A stretch of 34,496 bases of DNA from Tomitella biformata AHU 1821 (lineage in GTDB: Bacteria; Actinomycetota; Actinomycetes; Mycobacteriales; Mycobacteriaceae). Made by a program: the position numbers and the translations under genes. Below are positions 1-7,614 of the stretch, one piece after another. The stretch spans positions 1 to 34,496 of the forward strand of contig NZ_BAVQ01000011.1 in the NCBI RefSeq assembly GCF_000524475.1, read 5' to 3'. Each line of letters begins with the position of its first letter. Positions within the stretch are counted from its first letter, which is position 1. The notes under the pieces were generated by a model, which saw nothing but the letters and a program-made list of their open reading frames with translations, did no database searches and had not been told where the DNA came from.

Positions 1-237
1 TTTCACAGGCGGCGGGATGCGATCGAGGCGCATCTGACGATCGTGTTCGCGGCGCTCGCCGTCGCAAGGCGCGTTCAACAGGACACGGGTCTGGCGATCG
101 GAAAGGTCGTCAAACAACTGCGGCCGCTGCGACACGCGACCATCGTCATCAACGGCGTCACACAGGAGTTCCCGCCACAGATCCCGCCGACTGAACGCGA
201 GATTTTGGACCGACTTCGGGCCGAAACGGGATACTAA
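1..237 (+). CDS. IS1634/IS4-type transposase, C-terminal part (runs off the left edge)
   Basis: The frame is open from base 1 to the TAA at 235-237, so only the last 78 residues of the protein are in the window. The segment reads FHRRRDAIEAHLTIVF, then AALAVARRVQQDTG and LRPLRHATIVING. This pattern (a residue run I-E-A-H-L followed by a helical AR..Q..TG stretch) is what I know from the end of actinobacterial IS1634/IS4-group DDE transposases, in which the final acidic catalytic residue lies upstream. Nothing shows whether the full element is intact, because its body is outside the window. The bases just after the stop, up to about 255, probably form the element's end, since the neighbouring IS256-type frame breaks off there. 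Family assignment is by recall of the sequence pattern, not by a search. Confidence 0.65.
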   Translation, partial: FHRRRDAIEAHLTIVFAALAVARRVQQDTGLAIGKVVKQLRPLRHATIVINGVTQEFPPQIPPTEREILDRLRAETGY

Positions 238-252
238 GCAAAATGTCCTAAC

Positions 253-423
253 TCAGGTCCGATGTTCGGTGCGTTCGTAGCGGCCGGCGCTGACAGCCGC
301 GGTCAGCTCGGCCTTGATCAGCTGTTGCAGGCCTGAGCGGATGAACTCGGCGAACATCGCCTGTCGGTCGGGCCCGTTAAATGGACCTGGAGTGGTGGTG
401 TTGGCATGATCGTTGTGGGTCAT
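253..423 (-). pseudogene. IS256-type (mutator) transposase, N-terminal stub of 56 codons
   Basis: On the minus strand an ATG at 423 opens a 56-residue frame. It contains GPDRQAMFAEFIRSGLQQLI, then KAELTAAVSAGRYERTEHRT, and stops at TGA 253-255. IS256-family transposases begin in this way: a helix with L..LI.AELTA, then ..GR.ERT..RT, after which an intact protein of about 400 residues continues with a Y.NG.R motif. Here the match stops exactly after the ERTEHRT block. The stop codon comes from foreign sequence next to the end of the IS1634-type element, so the simplest reading is that this element inserted into the IS256 transposase gene, or recombined with it, leaving only the stub. It cannot be a working transposase. 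Confidence 0.75.
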
Positions 424-532
424 CGCATAGTTCCTTGGGTTGAGTCACTGTGGAGGTAACTCGTTCATCACTACGCGGTGGCCCGCCTACTTTTGGGCTG
501 CGACACGCGGCCGGATCAGCAGGTCAGGGACC

Positions 533-556
533 GATCCAATTCCCACCACTCCACGG
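533..556 (-). repeat. probable IS256-type element end
   Basis: The string around 533-556 contains CACCACTCCACGG. It lies about 110 bases upstream of the IS256-type transposase start (read on the minus strand), where the left terminal repeat of such an element is expected. The related sequence at 11264-11287 differs by only one inserted and one deleted base. I infer that both are ends of the same IS type. The YhgE/Pip stop codon lies just beyond it, at 570-572. Confidence 0.5.
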
Positions 557-569
557 GACTCTCCCTCAG

Positions 570-2765
570 TCACACGCTCATGAGTTTGGTCGCCTCGAGC
601 GAGGAGTTCAGGTCGTCATTGAACTTCTTCACCACCAGGCGCAGTACCAGTCCTATGAAGAGGAACGGCACGGTAAACAGGAGTAGCCACCCCAGGGCCT
701 TCCAGTAATCGGCATCGTAGATTCCCGCGATGGCGGCACGCACCGCCGTCGTGGCGTGCGACACGGGAACGAAGGGGCTGATGTTCTGGAACCACTGCGG
801 AAGGACCGACAGCGGGTACGCTCCCCCGCCGGCCGAGATCTGCACGACCAGGAGGAGGACCCCGATCGCCTTGCCCGCCTCTCCGAACGCCAACACGAGC
901 GTGTAGGTGATGAGCGAGAAAGTGAACGACATCACCCAGCCGGCGAGCAGCAACAGGAACGGATGGGCGGGGCGCACCCCGACGAAGCCGATGAGGCCGA
1001 CGAAGAGGATCGTGGCTTGCAGAAGCGCGAGCCCGCCGAAGATCGCGTAGTGCCCGAAGTACTCCTGCCACGGCTTGAGCGGCCGCTTGAGCGTCGGGAG
1101 CGTACGCTTGTCGATCTCGGTTCGGATGAGCACCGCGAGAAGCAGCGCACCCACCCAGAGACCGAGCACCGAGTACAGCGGTGCCATCTGGGAGCCAAAG
1201 TTGTCGACCTTGAACACGGGGATCGTCTTGAGGTTGACCGGGGAGGCTAGTTCCGTGGCGAACTTCGCCGGATCCGAGCCGATAATCTTCTTAACCTCGC
1301 TCAGATCGCCCGTGTTCGAGGCACTGTTGAGGGCTGATTCGAGCTCAGCGAAGGTGTTAGCGGAGTCGCGAAGGTCGGTCGCAAGCATCCGGACCGCGGT
1401 CTCGCTATCCGCCAGGCCTGCGCGGAGCGAACCCGCGCCTGCGGCCAGCGACTGTTCCGCCGCGCGCAGATCCTGGCTGATGCCGTCAAAGTTGCCTCGG
1501 ATCGAGGATAGGTCGGCGGCGAGTCGTTCCAGCTGCGGTCGCAGGACGTTCGTGTATTGATCGCGGGCTGCGGTGATCGCGGTCTGTGCAGCATCCACCT
1601 CCTGCAGAATCGCGCTGCGCGTCGCGGAAGGATCGGCGGTGCCCTCAGGCGTGGTCGACGTTGCCGCATCGAGACGTTGCTTGAGCGCCTCCTGCCGGTC
1701 CACTACACCATCGATACCATCCGCCAGAAGATTCACCGCGTCTCGAGTTACGGGGTCGGAACCGGGGGCAGACGCCCAGCTTCGCAACTGATCGCGGAGC
1801 CGGGTATACGACTCGATCTGCTGATTCACTCTGCCGGAAGCCTGCGAGAAATCGGTTCCGGACTGCGGCACGGTAGACGAGGGGCCGAAGATCTGGTTGA
1901 TCTCAGCGCGCAGGGTGTTGTAGCCGTCGGCACTCACCGTGAAGGCAGTGGACAGTCGCTCCGCTGCAGAGGAGATCACGTTCTTCGCGGAACTCACAGC
2001 CCCGGCGCCCTGGCCGATCGCACCGGCGGTGTCACTAACCGCTTTGGACGATGACGAGGTGAGTGAGTCGGCGCTCGACAGGAGGGCATCGCCGGCCGAC
2101 AGAACGATAGCGAAACTGTCGGCAGTGTCCGCTGCAGAGTTCAACTGCACCGAGACCTTTCCGACTGCAGACTCGATCTGATTCGTCGTCTTCTGTGCAT
2201 CGGAGTCCTCGAGGTGCGTGGACAGCGACGAGACCAATGCCAAGCCGACCTTGTCGAGAGTCTGCGTGAAGCTCGTATTGATCTGCGTCGAGACGTCTGT
2301 TGCCGCCTCTCCGGTGATCAGTGACGAGAGTGCGTTCTTCTTCTCGTTCACGTAGAGGTCGATCTCGACCGGTTTGGCGTCGGGCGAGAGGAAGGTCATC
2401 ATCCTCTGACTGAAGTCCGGGGGCAGCACGATCGCCGCGTAGTAGTCCTCGGACTTGGTTCCGTCGATGGCTTCGTCTTTTGACACGAACTGCCAGTCGA
2501 TGTCGCTATTGGCACGCAATTGCGAGATCACCTGCTCGCCGACGCTCAGCCGCATCGGAAACAGATTGCTCTCATACCCTTCATCGGCGCTGGCAACCGC
2601 GACCTTGAGGTTGTCGACATTGTCGAACGGGCTCCAGCTTGAGAGCACGTTGAACCAGGCGAAGAAAGATGGAATCAGAACGACCCCGAACAGCACTATT
2701 CCCGAGATCCAGTTTCGGGTGGCCTGGCGGTAGTCATGACGAATCAGAGTGAGGATGTTGTTCAC
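570..2765 (-). CDS. YhgE/Pip family membrane protein (731 aa)
   Basis: This is the second gene of a two-gene operon. It is a large membrane protein of the YhgE/Pip family, related to the phage infection protein Pip and to EsaA, with ABC-2-type membrane topology. One N-terminal transmembrane helix lies at about residues 20-40 (GIVLFGVVLIPSFFAWFNVL). A long extracytoplasmic region rich in Ala, Ser, Gln and Asp follows, with coiled-coil character. About five or six helices make up the C-terminal 200 residues. The family block YAAIVLPPDFS lies near residue 110. The GTG start at 2765 overlaps the upstream stop (GTGA), which implies translational coupling. In such pairs the proteins are thought to assemble together and to take part in envelope export or phage adsorption. 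The substrate is unknown, and the assignment of export function is inference. Confidence 0.88.
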   Translation of the reverse strand: MNNILTLIRHDYRQATRNWISGIVLFGVVLIPSFFAWFNVLSSWSPFDNVDNLKVAVASADEGYESNLFPMRLSVGEQVISQLRANSDIDWQFVSKDEAIDGTKSEDYYAAIVLPPDFSQRMMTFLSPDAKPVEIDLYVNEKKNALSSLITGEAATDVSTQINTSFTQTLDKVGLALVSSLSTHLEDSDAQKTTNQIESAVGKVSVQLNSAADTADSFAIVLSAGDALLSSADSLTSSSSKAVSDTAGAIGQGAGAVSSAKNVISSAAERLSTAFTVSADGYNTLRAEINQIFGPSSTVPQSGTDFSQASGRVNQQIESYTRLRDQLRSWASAPGSDPVTRDAVNLLADGIDGVVDRQEALKQRLDAATSTTPEGTADPSATRSAILQEVDAAQTAITAARDQYTNVLRPQLERLAADLSSIRGNFDGISQDLRAAEQSLAAGAGSLRAGLADSETAVRMLATDLRDSANTFAELESALNSASNTGDLSEVKKIIGSDPAKFATELASPVNLKTIPVFKVDNFGSQMAPLYSVLGLWVGALLLAVLIRTEIDKRTLPTLKRPLKPWQEYFGHYAIFGGLALLQATILFVGLIGFVGVRPAHPFLLLLAGWVMSFTFSLITYTLVLAFGEAGKAIGVLLLVVQISAGGGAYPLSVLPQWFQNISPFVPVSHATTAVRAAIAGIYDADYWKALGWLLLFTVPFLFIGLVLRLVVKKFNDDLNSSLEATKLMSV

Positions 2766-5338
2766 GAGTTCTGTCCTTGCTTTTCAAGCTGATCGAGCCG
2801 AGCATCCGACCGGATCGCGATCTCTTCCTCCGCCAGCGCCTGCTTCAACGCATCGTCGGGAAGGTCGACAACTTCTGTGCCATACATGACGTTCTGATTG
2901 ATGTACTCGACCGCCACGATCGCGGCCATCACGAGCAGGCACAGCAGTGCGAAGAGGCCGAGAACGGCGGCCTTCGCATCTGGGAAGATGCTCCCCACCA
3001 CGAACAGCGCAACAGTTCCGGCTAGCCCGATGTACAGTGCCGCACGCTGCGCGGCCTTGTGATTCATGTCGAGCCACCGTCGGCGGCGGGCATTGTCCTC
3101 GCGGAACCTCTCCCGGTCGGTTAATGCCCGCACAAGCTGGGTGAGGCGACGCCGTGAACCCAGGATCTGTACGTCCTCGCTCAGGAACAGGCCGGTGTCG
3201 GCCAACTTGCTGTTGAACAGACGTGAGAAGTTTCCGAGGCGTTGGCGCAAAAAGATCCCGAGGGCAAAGGCCAGCACGGCGAAGAGTGCGAGCACGGCCA
3301 TGTATCGGAGATAGTTCAATCCGTAGAAACCACCGATGGTTTCCCGCATCGCGTCGATGCCGTAGGTGAAGGGGAGGAACGGGAACAGCGCCCGGAAGAA
3401 GTCCGGCATCATTTCGATCGGGTAGATGCCGGAGGCGCCGGGGATCTGCATGATCACGAGCAATACGGCGATGCCTTTGCCGATGTAGCCGAATGACACC
3501 GCTAGCGCGTAGATGATCGACATGTATACGAGGCCGATGAACACGCTAGTCGCCACGTATATGACCGGGTTGACTGTCTGGACTCCGATCACCACATTGC
3601 CGATGCTCACGAGCAGCGCTTGGATGACGTTCAGCACCGCGAACAACAGCCAGCGGCCGAAGTACGCCTGCCTGACCGTCAGTCCATCGACGTCCTCGTC
3701 GTCGACCTCCTGCTTGAACAGCACCATCAACACGAAGCCGGCGATCCACAGCGACAGGTTGGTGAACAATGGAGCCATCGACGAGCCGTACGCCGGAACG
3801 GGGTACAGGTCAATTTGCTTAACCTCTACCGGACCGGTCATGAACTTGGCGACCGCCTCGGGGTCGAGCGACGTCAGTGCGCTCACCTGGTTCCAGATAT
3901 CCGCGGCGCTGATCGCGTTCAGATCTGTTTGTAGAGTCAGGAGATCCGACTGCACGTCCGCAAAATTTCCGTCGAGCGAGGACACGGCAGTGCCGGTCTC
4001 ATCGAGTAGCGATTCGAGATTGGCGAGCATGTTTACGGCCTCGCCCACGAGCACCTTCTGCGAATCCAGCGCCGAGGACATCGCCCCGACGCTGGCAGAC
4101 AGTGCCGACATGGACTGGTTGAGGCCCGGGAAAGTACCGGCCAGCGCGCCGTTCAGAGCAGTGGACGATCTCTGAGCGGCGCTCATCGCCTCCGACACCG
4201 CGGCCGTCTGATCGGCAACCGTCGAGACACCGCTCTGCGCGGCTTCGAGCGTTGCCAGAAGCTCTTGATCGCGGACCGTCTGTGCCTCGAGCCCGCCGAT
4301 CGCCTGCGTCATCTGGTCTCTGAGCGGCACTCCATCGGGAACTGCGGCCGCAATGGGACGCATGGCGGTGATCAACTCTTGGTTTGCGGTGATCAACGCC
4401 TGCACATCCCGTTGTGCGGTGGTGAGCGCGAACCGGGCTGCAGTGGCACCGCCCGCGACCTGCCCGATGGTCTCATTGAGGCGGGCGGTGGCAGCCGTGA
4501 GGTTCGCCGAACCGGAGACGTAGGCACCCGTCACGGTCTCTGAGAAGTCGATCAGGTCCTGCTGTACCTCGTTGACGAGACTCTGCGCGTCAGCGGCCGC
4601 ATCAGTGACGTCGTCGATCGTGGCGACAACCCCTTCCAGGGCTCTCCTGGCATCGGTGATGGCCGCCACACCGGGGCCGATTGCGCCATCTAGTTCGGTC
4701 AGGCTCGCGCGCGCGGACTCCAGAGTGGCGACGGCCTGATCCAACGCTGCCAAGGTGTCGCTGCGTGAGCCGATCAGCCAATCCCCGGCGTCGACGCCCG
4801 CCTGCTCGGCTTGCTTGGCGATCGTCTGCGCGACGGTGGCGACGAAGTTCGAGTTGATCTGCGTGGCCAGCGTCGATGCGCCGACCTCGGTGATCTTCGG
4901 CGCGATCGCATTCGCCTTCTCGTTGGTGTAGTACTCAAGCTCCGGTTGCACGAATTCGCCGGTTGTGATGGTCAGGAGATCTTTGCTGAACTCCGGCGGC
5001 ATGACGATTGCGGCGTAACTCTCGCCGGATCTGACTGCCTTCATCGCGTCATCGTGATCCATGAACTGCCAACCGAGCTCATCGTTAGTCTTCAGCTGGC
5101 CGACAACCTGTTCACCGATGTTCACCTCACCGGTGAGCTGTGTGCTCGCGCCCTCATCCTGATTGACGATGGCGACCTTGATGTGGTCTGCATTTTCGTA
5201 TGGATTCCAGAACGCCATGATGTTGACCCAGGCATACAGGGAGGGCAGCACGAGCAGACCTATGATGATCGCCCACGACTTTGGGGCCCGCCGGATGCGC
5301 GCAAGGTCACGACCTAGCACGTTGAAGGCGTTGCGCAT
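2762..5338 (-). CDS. YhgE/Pip family membrane protein (858 aa)
   Basis: This is the first gene of the YhgE/Pip pair and a paralogue of the downstream gene. Its N-terminal helix is followed by LPSLYAWVNIMAFWNPY near residue 30-45, and the same YAAIVMPPEFS block follows. A long soluble region with many TLES/AAQ heptads comes next, then six membrane helices. Unlike its partner it has an extra C-terminal part: a charged RRRLTQLVRALTDRERF linker, two more helices, and an acidic cytoplasmic tail ending DQLEKQGQ. I chose the ATG at 5338 because AGAGGAG lies seven bases before it. An in-frame start 93 bases upstream exists, but it would add a polar stretch ahead of the signal-like helix. The upstream promoter region carries an imperfect palindrome at 5518-5538. 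Confidence 0.88.
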   Translation of the reverse strand: MRNAFNVLGRDLARIRRAPKSWAIIIGLLVLPSLYAWVNIMAFWNPYENADHIKVAIVNQDEGASTQLTGEVNIGEQVVGQLKTNDELGWQFMDHDDAMKAVRSGESYAAIVMPPEFSKDLLTITTGEFVQPELEYYTNEKANAIAPKITEVGASTLATQINSNFVATVAQTIAKQAEQAGVDAGDWLIGSRSDTLAALDQAVATLESARASLTELDGAIGPGVAAITDARRALEGVVATIDDVTDAAADAQSLVNEVQQDLIDFSETVTGAYVSGSANLTAATARLNETIGQVAGGATAARFALTTAQRDVQALITANQELITAMRPIAAAVPDGVPLRDQMTQAIGGLEAQTVRDQELLATLEAAQSGVSTVADQTAAVSEAMSAAQRSSTALNGALAGTFPGLNQSMSALSASVGAMSSALDSQKVLVGEAVNMLANLESLLDETGTAVSSLDGNFADVQSDLLTLQTDLNAISAADIWNQVSALTSLDPEAVAKFMTGPVEVKQIDLYPVPAYGSSMAPLFTNLSLWIAGFVLMVLFKQEVDDEDVDGLTVRQAYFGRWLLFAVLNVIQALLVSIGNVVIGVQTVNPVIYVATSVFIGLVYMSIIYALAVSFGYIGKGIAVLLVIMQIPGASGIYPIEMMPDFFRALFPFLPFTYGIDAMRETIGGFYGLNYLRYMAVLALFAVLAFALGIFLRQRLGNFSRLFNSKLADTGLFLSEDVQILGSRRRLTQLVRALTDRERFREDNARRRRWLDMNHKAAQRAALYIGLAGTVALFVVGSIFPDAKAAVLGLFALLCLLVMAAIVAVEYINQNVMYGTEVVDLPDDALKQALAEEEIAIRSDARLDQLEKQGQNS

Positions 5339-5517
5339 TAACACTCCTCTACGGTGTTGCTCGAGCGAAACCCACACTGATCGCATCGTGGATAGACGAC
5401 TACGCGAAGCACCGGCTTCCTTAGCCGCCACGAGCTCCGATTGCAGGCTTTGCTGCCCATCCGGATGAATTCTTGTTTAGTACGTTGCTGCTGCCCACTC
5501 CGGCCCATGCGCGCCAC

Positions 5518-5538
5518 TTCGGAACGGACGATCCAGAA
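5518..5538. promoter_or_regulatory. imperfect palindrome upstream of the YhgE/Pip operon
   Basis: TTCGGAACG and CGATCCAGAA face each other around a GA centre. The arms agree except for one inserted base and one mismatch. The site is 180 bases upstream of the first YhgE/Pip start. TetR-type regulators often control YhgE/Pip genes from sites of this size, but no such regulator adjoins the operon, so the role is inferred. Confidence 0.3.
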
Positions 5539-5545
5539 CGTTAAC

Positions 5546-5610
5546 TTACCTCACACTAGGGAGCCTCCCCCCGAGCACTCCGCGAGATGCGCAACCAGGA
5601 AACTCCACCG
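5546..5610 (-). pseudogene. possible detached 3' end of the ridA-like gene
   Basis: Reading the minus strand from the left border of the IS-bounded segment, the frame VEFPGCASRGVLGGRLPSVR runs to TAA at 5546-5548. If the segment 5611-11786 and one ACCG copy are removed, this frame follows directly on VRPTAT of the ridA-like gene at 11787-12010, giving VRPTATVEF. RidA proteins commonly have a T-x-V-E-V pattern at this point. The residues after VEF do not resemble a RidA tail, so the fragment may itself be decayed or the match may be chance. Confidence 0.3.
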
Positions 5611-5636
5611 GGGGACTGCTGCACGAATAGGTGACA
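5611..5636 (+). repeat. left terminal inverted repeat (IS3-type end)
   Basis: These 26 bases match the reverse complement of 11761-11786 at 25 positions. The IS3-type orfA remnant begins 71 bases further inside, which is a normal leader length for this family. ACCG immediately precedes the repeat. Confidence 0.75.
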
Positions 5637-5707
5637 AGTTGACCTGACCCACAGTTTGGTTTCCAGATTCGGTGATGAGTCGAGGGCCTTATTGAAAGGC
5701 TCCGACC

Positions 5708-5812
5708 ATGCCCCGTCCATACCCTCCCGAGTTCCGTGCCGCGCGATCGCCTCATCCATTCAGGCAAACAGGTCAAGCAGACCGCGTACAAGCTCGGCAT
5801 CAGCGCAGGCTG
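5708..5812 (+). pseudogene. IS3-type transposase orfA, frameshifted remnant
   Basis: The ATG at 5708 opens MPRPYPPEFR, the standard opening of an IS3-family OrfA helix-turn-helix protein. The homologous reading then continues in another frame as LIHSGKQVKQTAYKLGISAG, which is the recognition-helix region, and stops at TGA about 5810. A small deletion near 5737 therefore broke the frame. The usual OrfA is about 95-100 residues, so the coiled-coil half and the whole of orfB (the DDE catalytic subunit) are missing. From here to 5990 I recognise nothing else. Confidence 0.65.
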
Positions 5813-5997
5813 ACGAAAGAGGTAAGCGAGCTAAGGATCGCCTCGACCGCTACGAGTTCGCGTTTGCGCAACTCATCTCTCTTCTGTGCGATGGATTCTC
5901 TATCGATCCCGATCCGGCGTAGCCCCGCGCACCTGTCGAACCGTTTCTCCGTGTCCGTCCAGACCCTGTCAGTTGTGGGCGTGGAGGCTAGTCGCGC

Positions 5998-6013
5998 TAT
6001 ACACTTTGGTATA
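5998..6013. promoter_or_regulatory. palindrome at the toxin-antitoxin promoter
   Basis: TATAC-ACTTTG-GTATA is a perfect 5-base inverted repeat with a 6-base centre, 24 bases before the antitoxin GTG. It overlaps two -10-like hexamers (TATACA and TATAAC). A TTGTGG at about 5973 could serve as the -35 element. This is where an autoregulating HTH antitoxin would be expected to bind. The assignment to this antitoxin is inference. Confidence 0.45.
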
Positions 6014-6037
6014 ACGCCAGGCTGAGAGGGGAACGCA

Positions 6038-6481
6038 GTGTCCATCGCATACAGCCCAGACATCGATCGCCAACTCCGGGCGGTACCGGCACTCACCGAG
6101 CTTGCGAAGATCCTCAAGCTCCGCGCGGTCAACGCCGCAGTCCAGGCCGGGCTGAACCAAACCGAGATCGCGGCCGCAATCGGCGTCACGCAGCCGGAGG
6201 TCAGCCGCTTGGCCAAGGCGGCCCGGCTCATCCCGGAAGTGTGTGAGCGCGGCCCGCGGGAAGTCCTACTCGAATACGCCGCCGGCCGCATCGGCCACGG
6301 GGCGATGATGGACGAACTTGCGAACTGGCCCTATACGTTTGGCCGGACCAATCCCACCGGCGAGGTCTATCTGCCGGGCACCTGGGATCAGGTCGAGCGG
6401 GCCGGGGATCTGATCTCCGATGAGGACTACCAACGCCTCTTCACGCTGACCGCGGCCCAACGCGGGGGCGTGCGCGCATAG
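6038..6481 (+). CDS. HTH-domain antitoxin of a zeta-toxin module (147 aa)
   Basis: This 147-residue protein has a clear helix-turn-helix at about residues 38-63 (GLNQTEIAAAIGVTQPEVSR). A C-terminal part, containing MMDELANWPYTFG and then LISDEDYQRLF, follows and probably contacts the toxin. The GTG start at 6038 follows GAGAGGGGAA. The stop TAG shares its last base with the toxin GTG start, so the two are translated together with the HTH gene first, the normal order for toxin-antitoxin pairs. It is not a classical epsilon or PezA antitoxin by sequence. A palindrome at 5998-6013 over the promoter suggests autorepression. The function comes mainly from the partner; alone I would call it an HTH protein. 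Confidence 0.72.
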   Translation: MSIAYSPDIDRQLRAVPALTELAKILKLRAVNAAVQAGLNQTEIAAAIGVTQPEVSRLAKAARLIPEVCERGPREVLLEYAAGRIGHGAMMDELANWPYTFGRTNPTGEVYLPGTWDQVERAGDLISDEDYQRLFTLTAAQRGGVRA

Positions 6482-7284
6482 TGTCGGCCGATCCCCGCGC
6501 CGTGACCGCAGCGGTGCTCGAGCGCATGTGCGGCCGCGGCGGTGTCCTCAACCAGAACGGCGCCGCCGCCTCCCATCGACTGCACGCTGACAACGCCCGT
6601 CGACGCCGCACCCTCGACCGGATCATCGAGAGCTACCTCGCCGAACAGGATAACGTCGTGATCGGCGGGCAGTTCTGTGCGATCGCCACGGCGGGAGTGC
6701 CGTGTGCCGGCAAGTCCACGAGCATCGAGAGGCACGGGCTGGCAGGGCAAGGCTGGCGTGTCCTCGACGCCAGCGTCTACCGCGACATCATGTCGATGGG
6801 GTTGCCGGACGGTGGCACTGTGATGCCCCGCGAGTTGGCGACGCTGGTGCATATGGAGTCCACAAAGATCGTCGACGCGCTGCAGGAGCTGTGCATGGGC
6901 CGCGGCGAGAACCTCGTAATCGAGGGCACCTTCAGCTGGCTGGGACTTGGAGAGCGGCTGACGATCATGGACGTCGAGGTCGCCCGCGAGCGAGCGCAGG
7001 AACAAGCGCTGCAGCGGTGGTGGACCGGGCGCACTGACGGCGACGAGTTCGGCGGCCGATTCACGCCGACATCGGTCATCGCCAGCCTGTATCCGACGGG
7101 AAGCGTGGAGTCGATTTGTGCGTCGAACGCGCGTGCGGCGTTCGAGCACCCCCTCGCCGCCGAGATTGATGCCGTCGAGCTCTGGGTGGACGATTACACC
7201 AGCGGGGTGCTGGTGGAAAAAGTGTCTACCAGGCACAAAGGCGTCATTAGTTACGAACCCGATGTGGCCTCGCCAGAACCCTAG
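6481..7284 (+). CDS. zeta-toxin family P-loop kinase (267 aa)
   Basis: Zeta toxins are ATP- or GTP-dependent kinases. Characterised members phosphorylate UDP-N-acetylglucosamine and so block cell-wall synthesis. Here the Walker A loop is GVPCAGKST (residues 72-80), preceded by a beta strand (NVVIGGQFCAIATA). The following LDASVYRDIM supplies the acidic residue at the position of the zeta catalytic Asp (D97), and LVIEGTFSW carries a second acidic residue near the active site. The length is close to the family core. The Walker A loop has C-A where PGSGKT is usual, but the essential GKS/T is present. The start is the GTG overlapping the antitoxin stop. The pair lies inside the IS-bounded segment, which fits an addiction module on mobile DNA. 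The substrate is not shown by the sequence. Confidence 0.75.
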   Translation: MSADPRAVTAAVLERMCGRGGVLNQNGAAASHRLHADNARRRRTLDRIIESYLAEQDNVVIGGQFCAIATAGVPCAGKSTSIERHGLAGQGWRVLDASVYRDIMSMGLPDGGTVMPRELATLVHMESTKIVDALQELCMGRGENLVIEGTFSWLGLGERLTIMDVEVARERAQEQALQRWWTGRTDGDEFGGRFTPTSVIASLYPTGSVESICASNARAAFEHPLAAEIDAVELWVDDYTSGVLVEKVSTRHKGVISYEPDVASPEP

Positions 7285-7614
7285 ATGGCGGAGCCGCTCC
7301 CTGGGGGCTGTGTTGATCGCGGTGCGGATGGCCCGCAGTGCCTCGTTCACAGGTTTCGTTGTTCGTGGAGGACACGGTTGGTCAGTTCAACGCTGGCCAG
7401 GTAGACCCAGAAGATCCAGTCGAGATAGTGCCCGCAGGGGTGTCTCATCAGATGAATCAATAATCCGTCTGACGCACTCCTGCATTGTGTAATACACAGA
7501 ACGATTGTAAAGATGCCGATGAAACTGACTGCTGATGCCTTGCAGCGTGGTGGTAGGCGTCGCCGTCGTGCGGCAATTGGGCGCTCATCGCCACCTGACC
7601 GCGCCTGCCGTCTG
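7285..7614. other. 330 bases between zeta toxin and GlxA regulator; minus-strand fragments
   Basis: No complete gene is seen here. On the minus strand a short frame from about 7448 to 7347 reads HYLDWIFWVYLASVELTNRV and ends LHEQRNL. It overlaps by GTGA the start of a second frame (GTG at 7350) reading NEALRAIRTAINTAPRERLR, which then runs antisense into the zeta gene. This coupling looks like the junction of two former genes, but I cannot identify either. A perfect palindrome TGTGTA-A-TACACA lies at 7486-7498. Confidence 0.3.
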
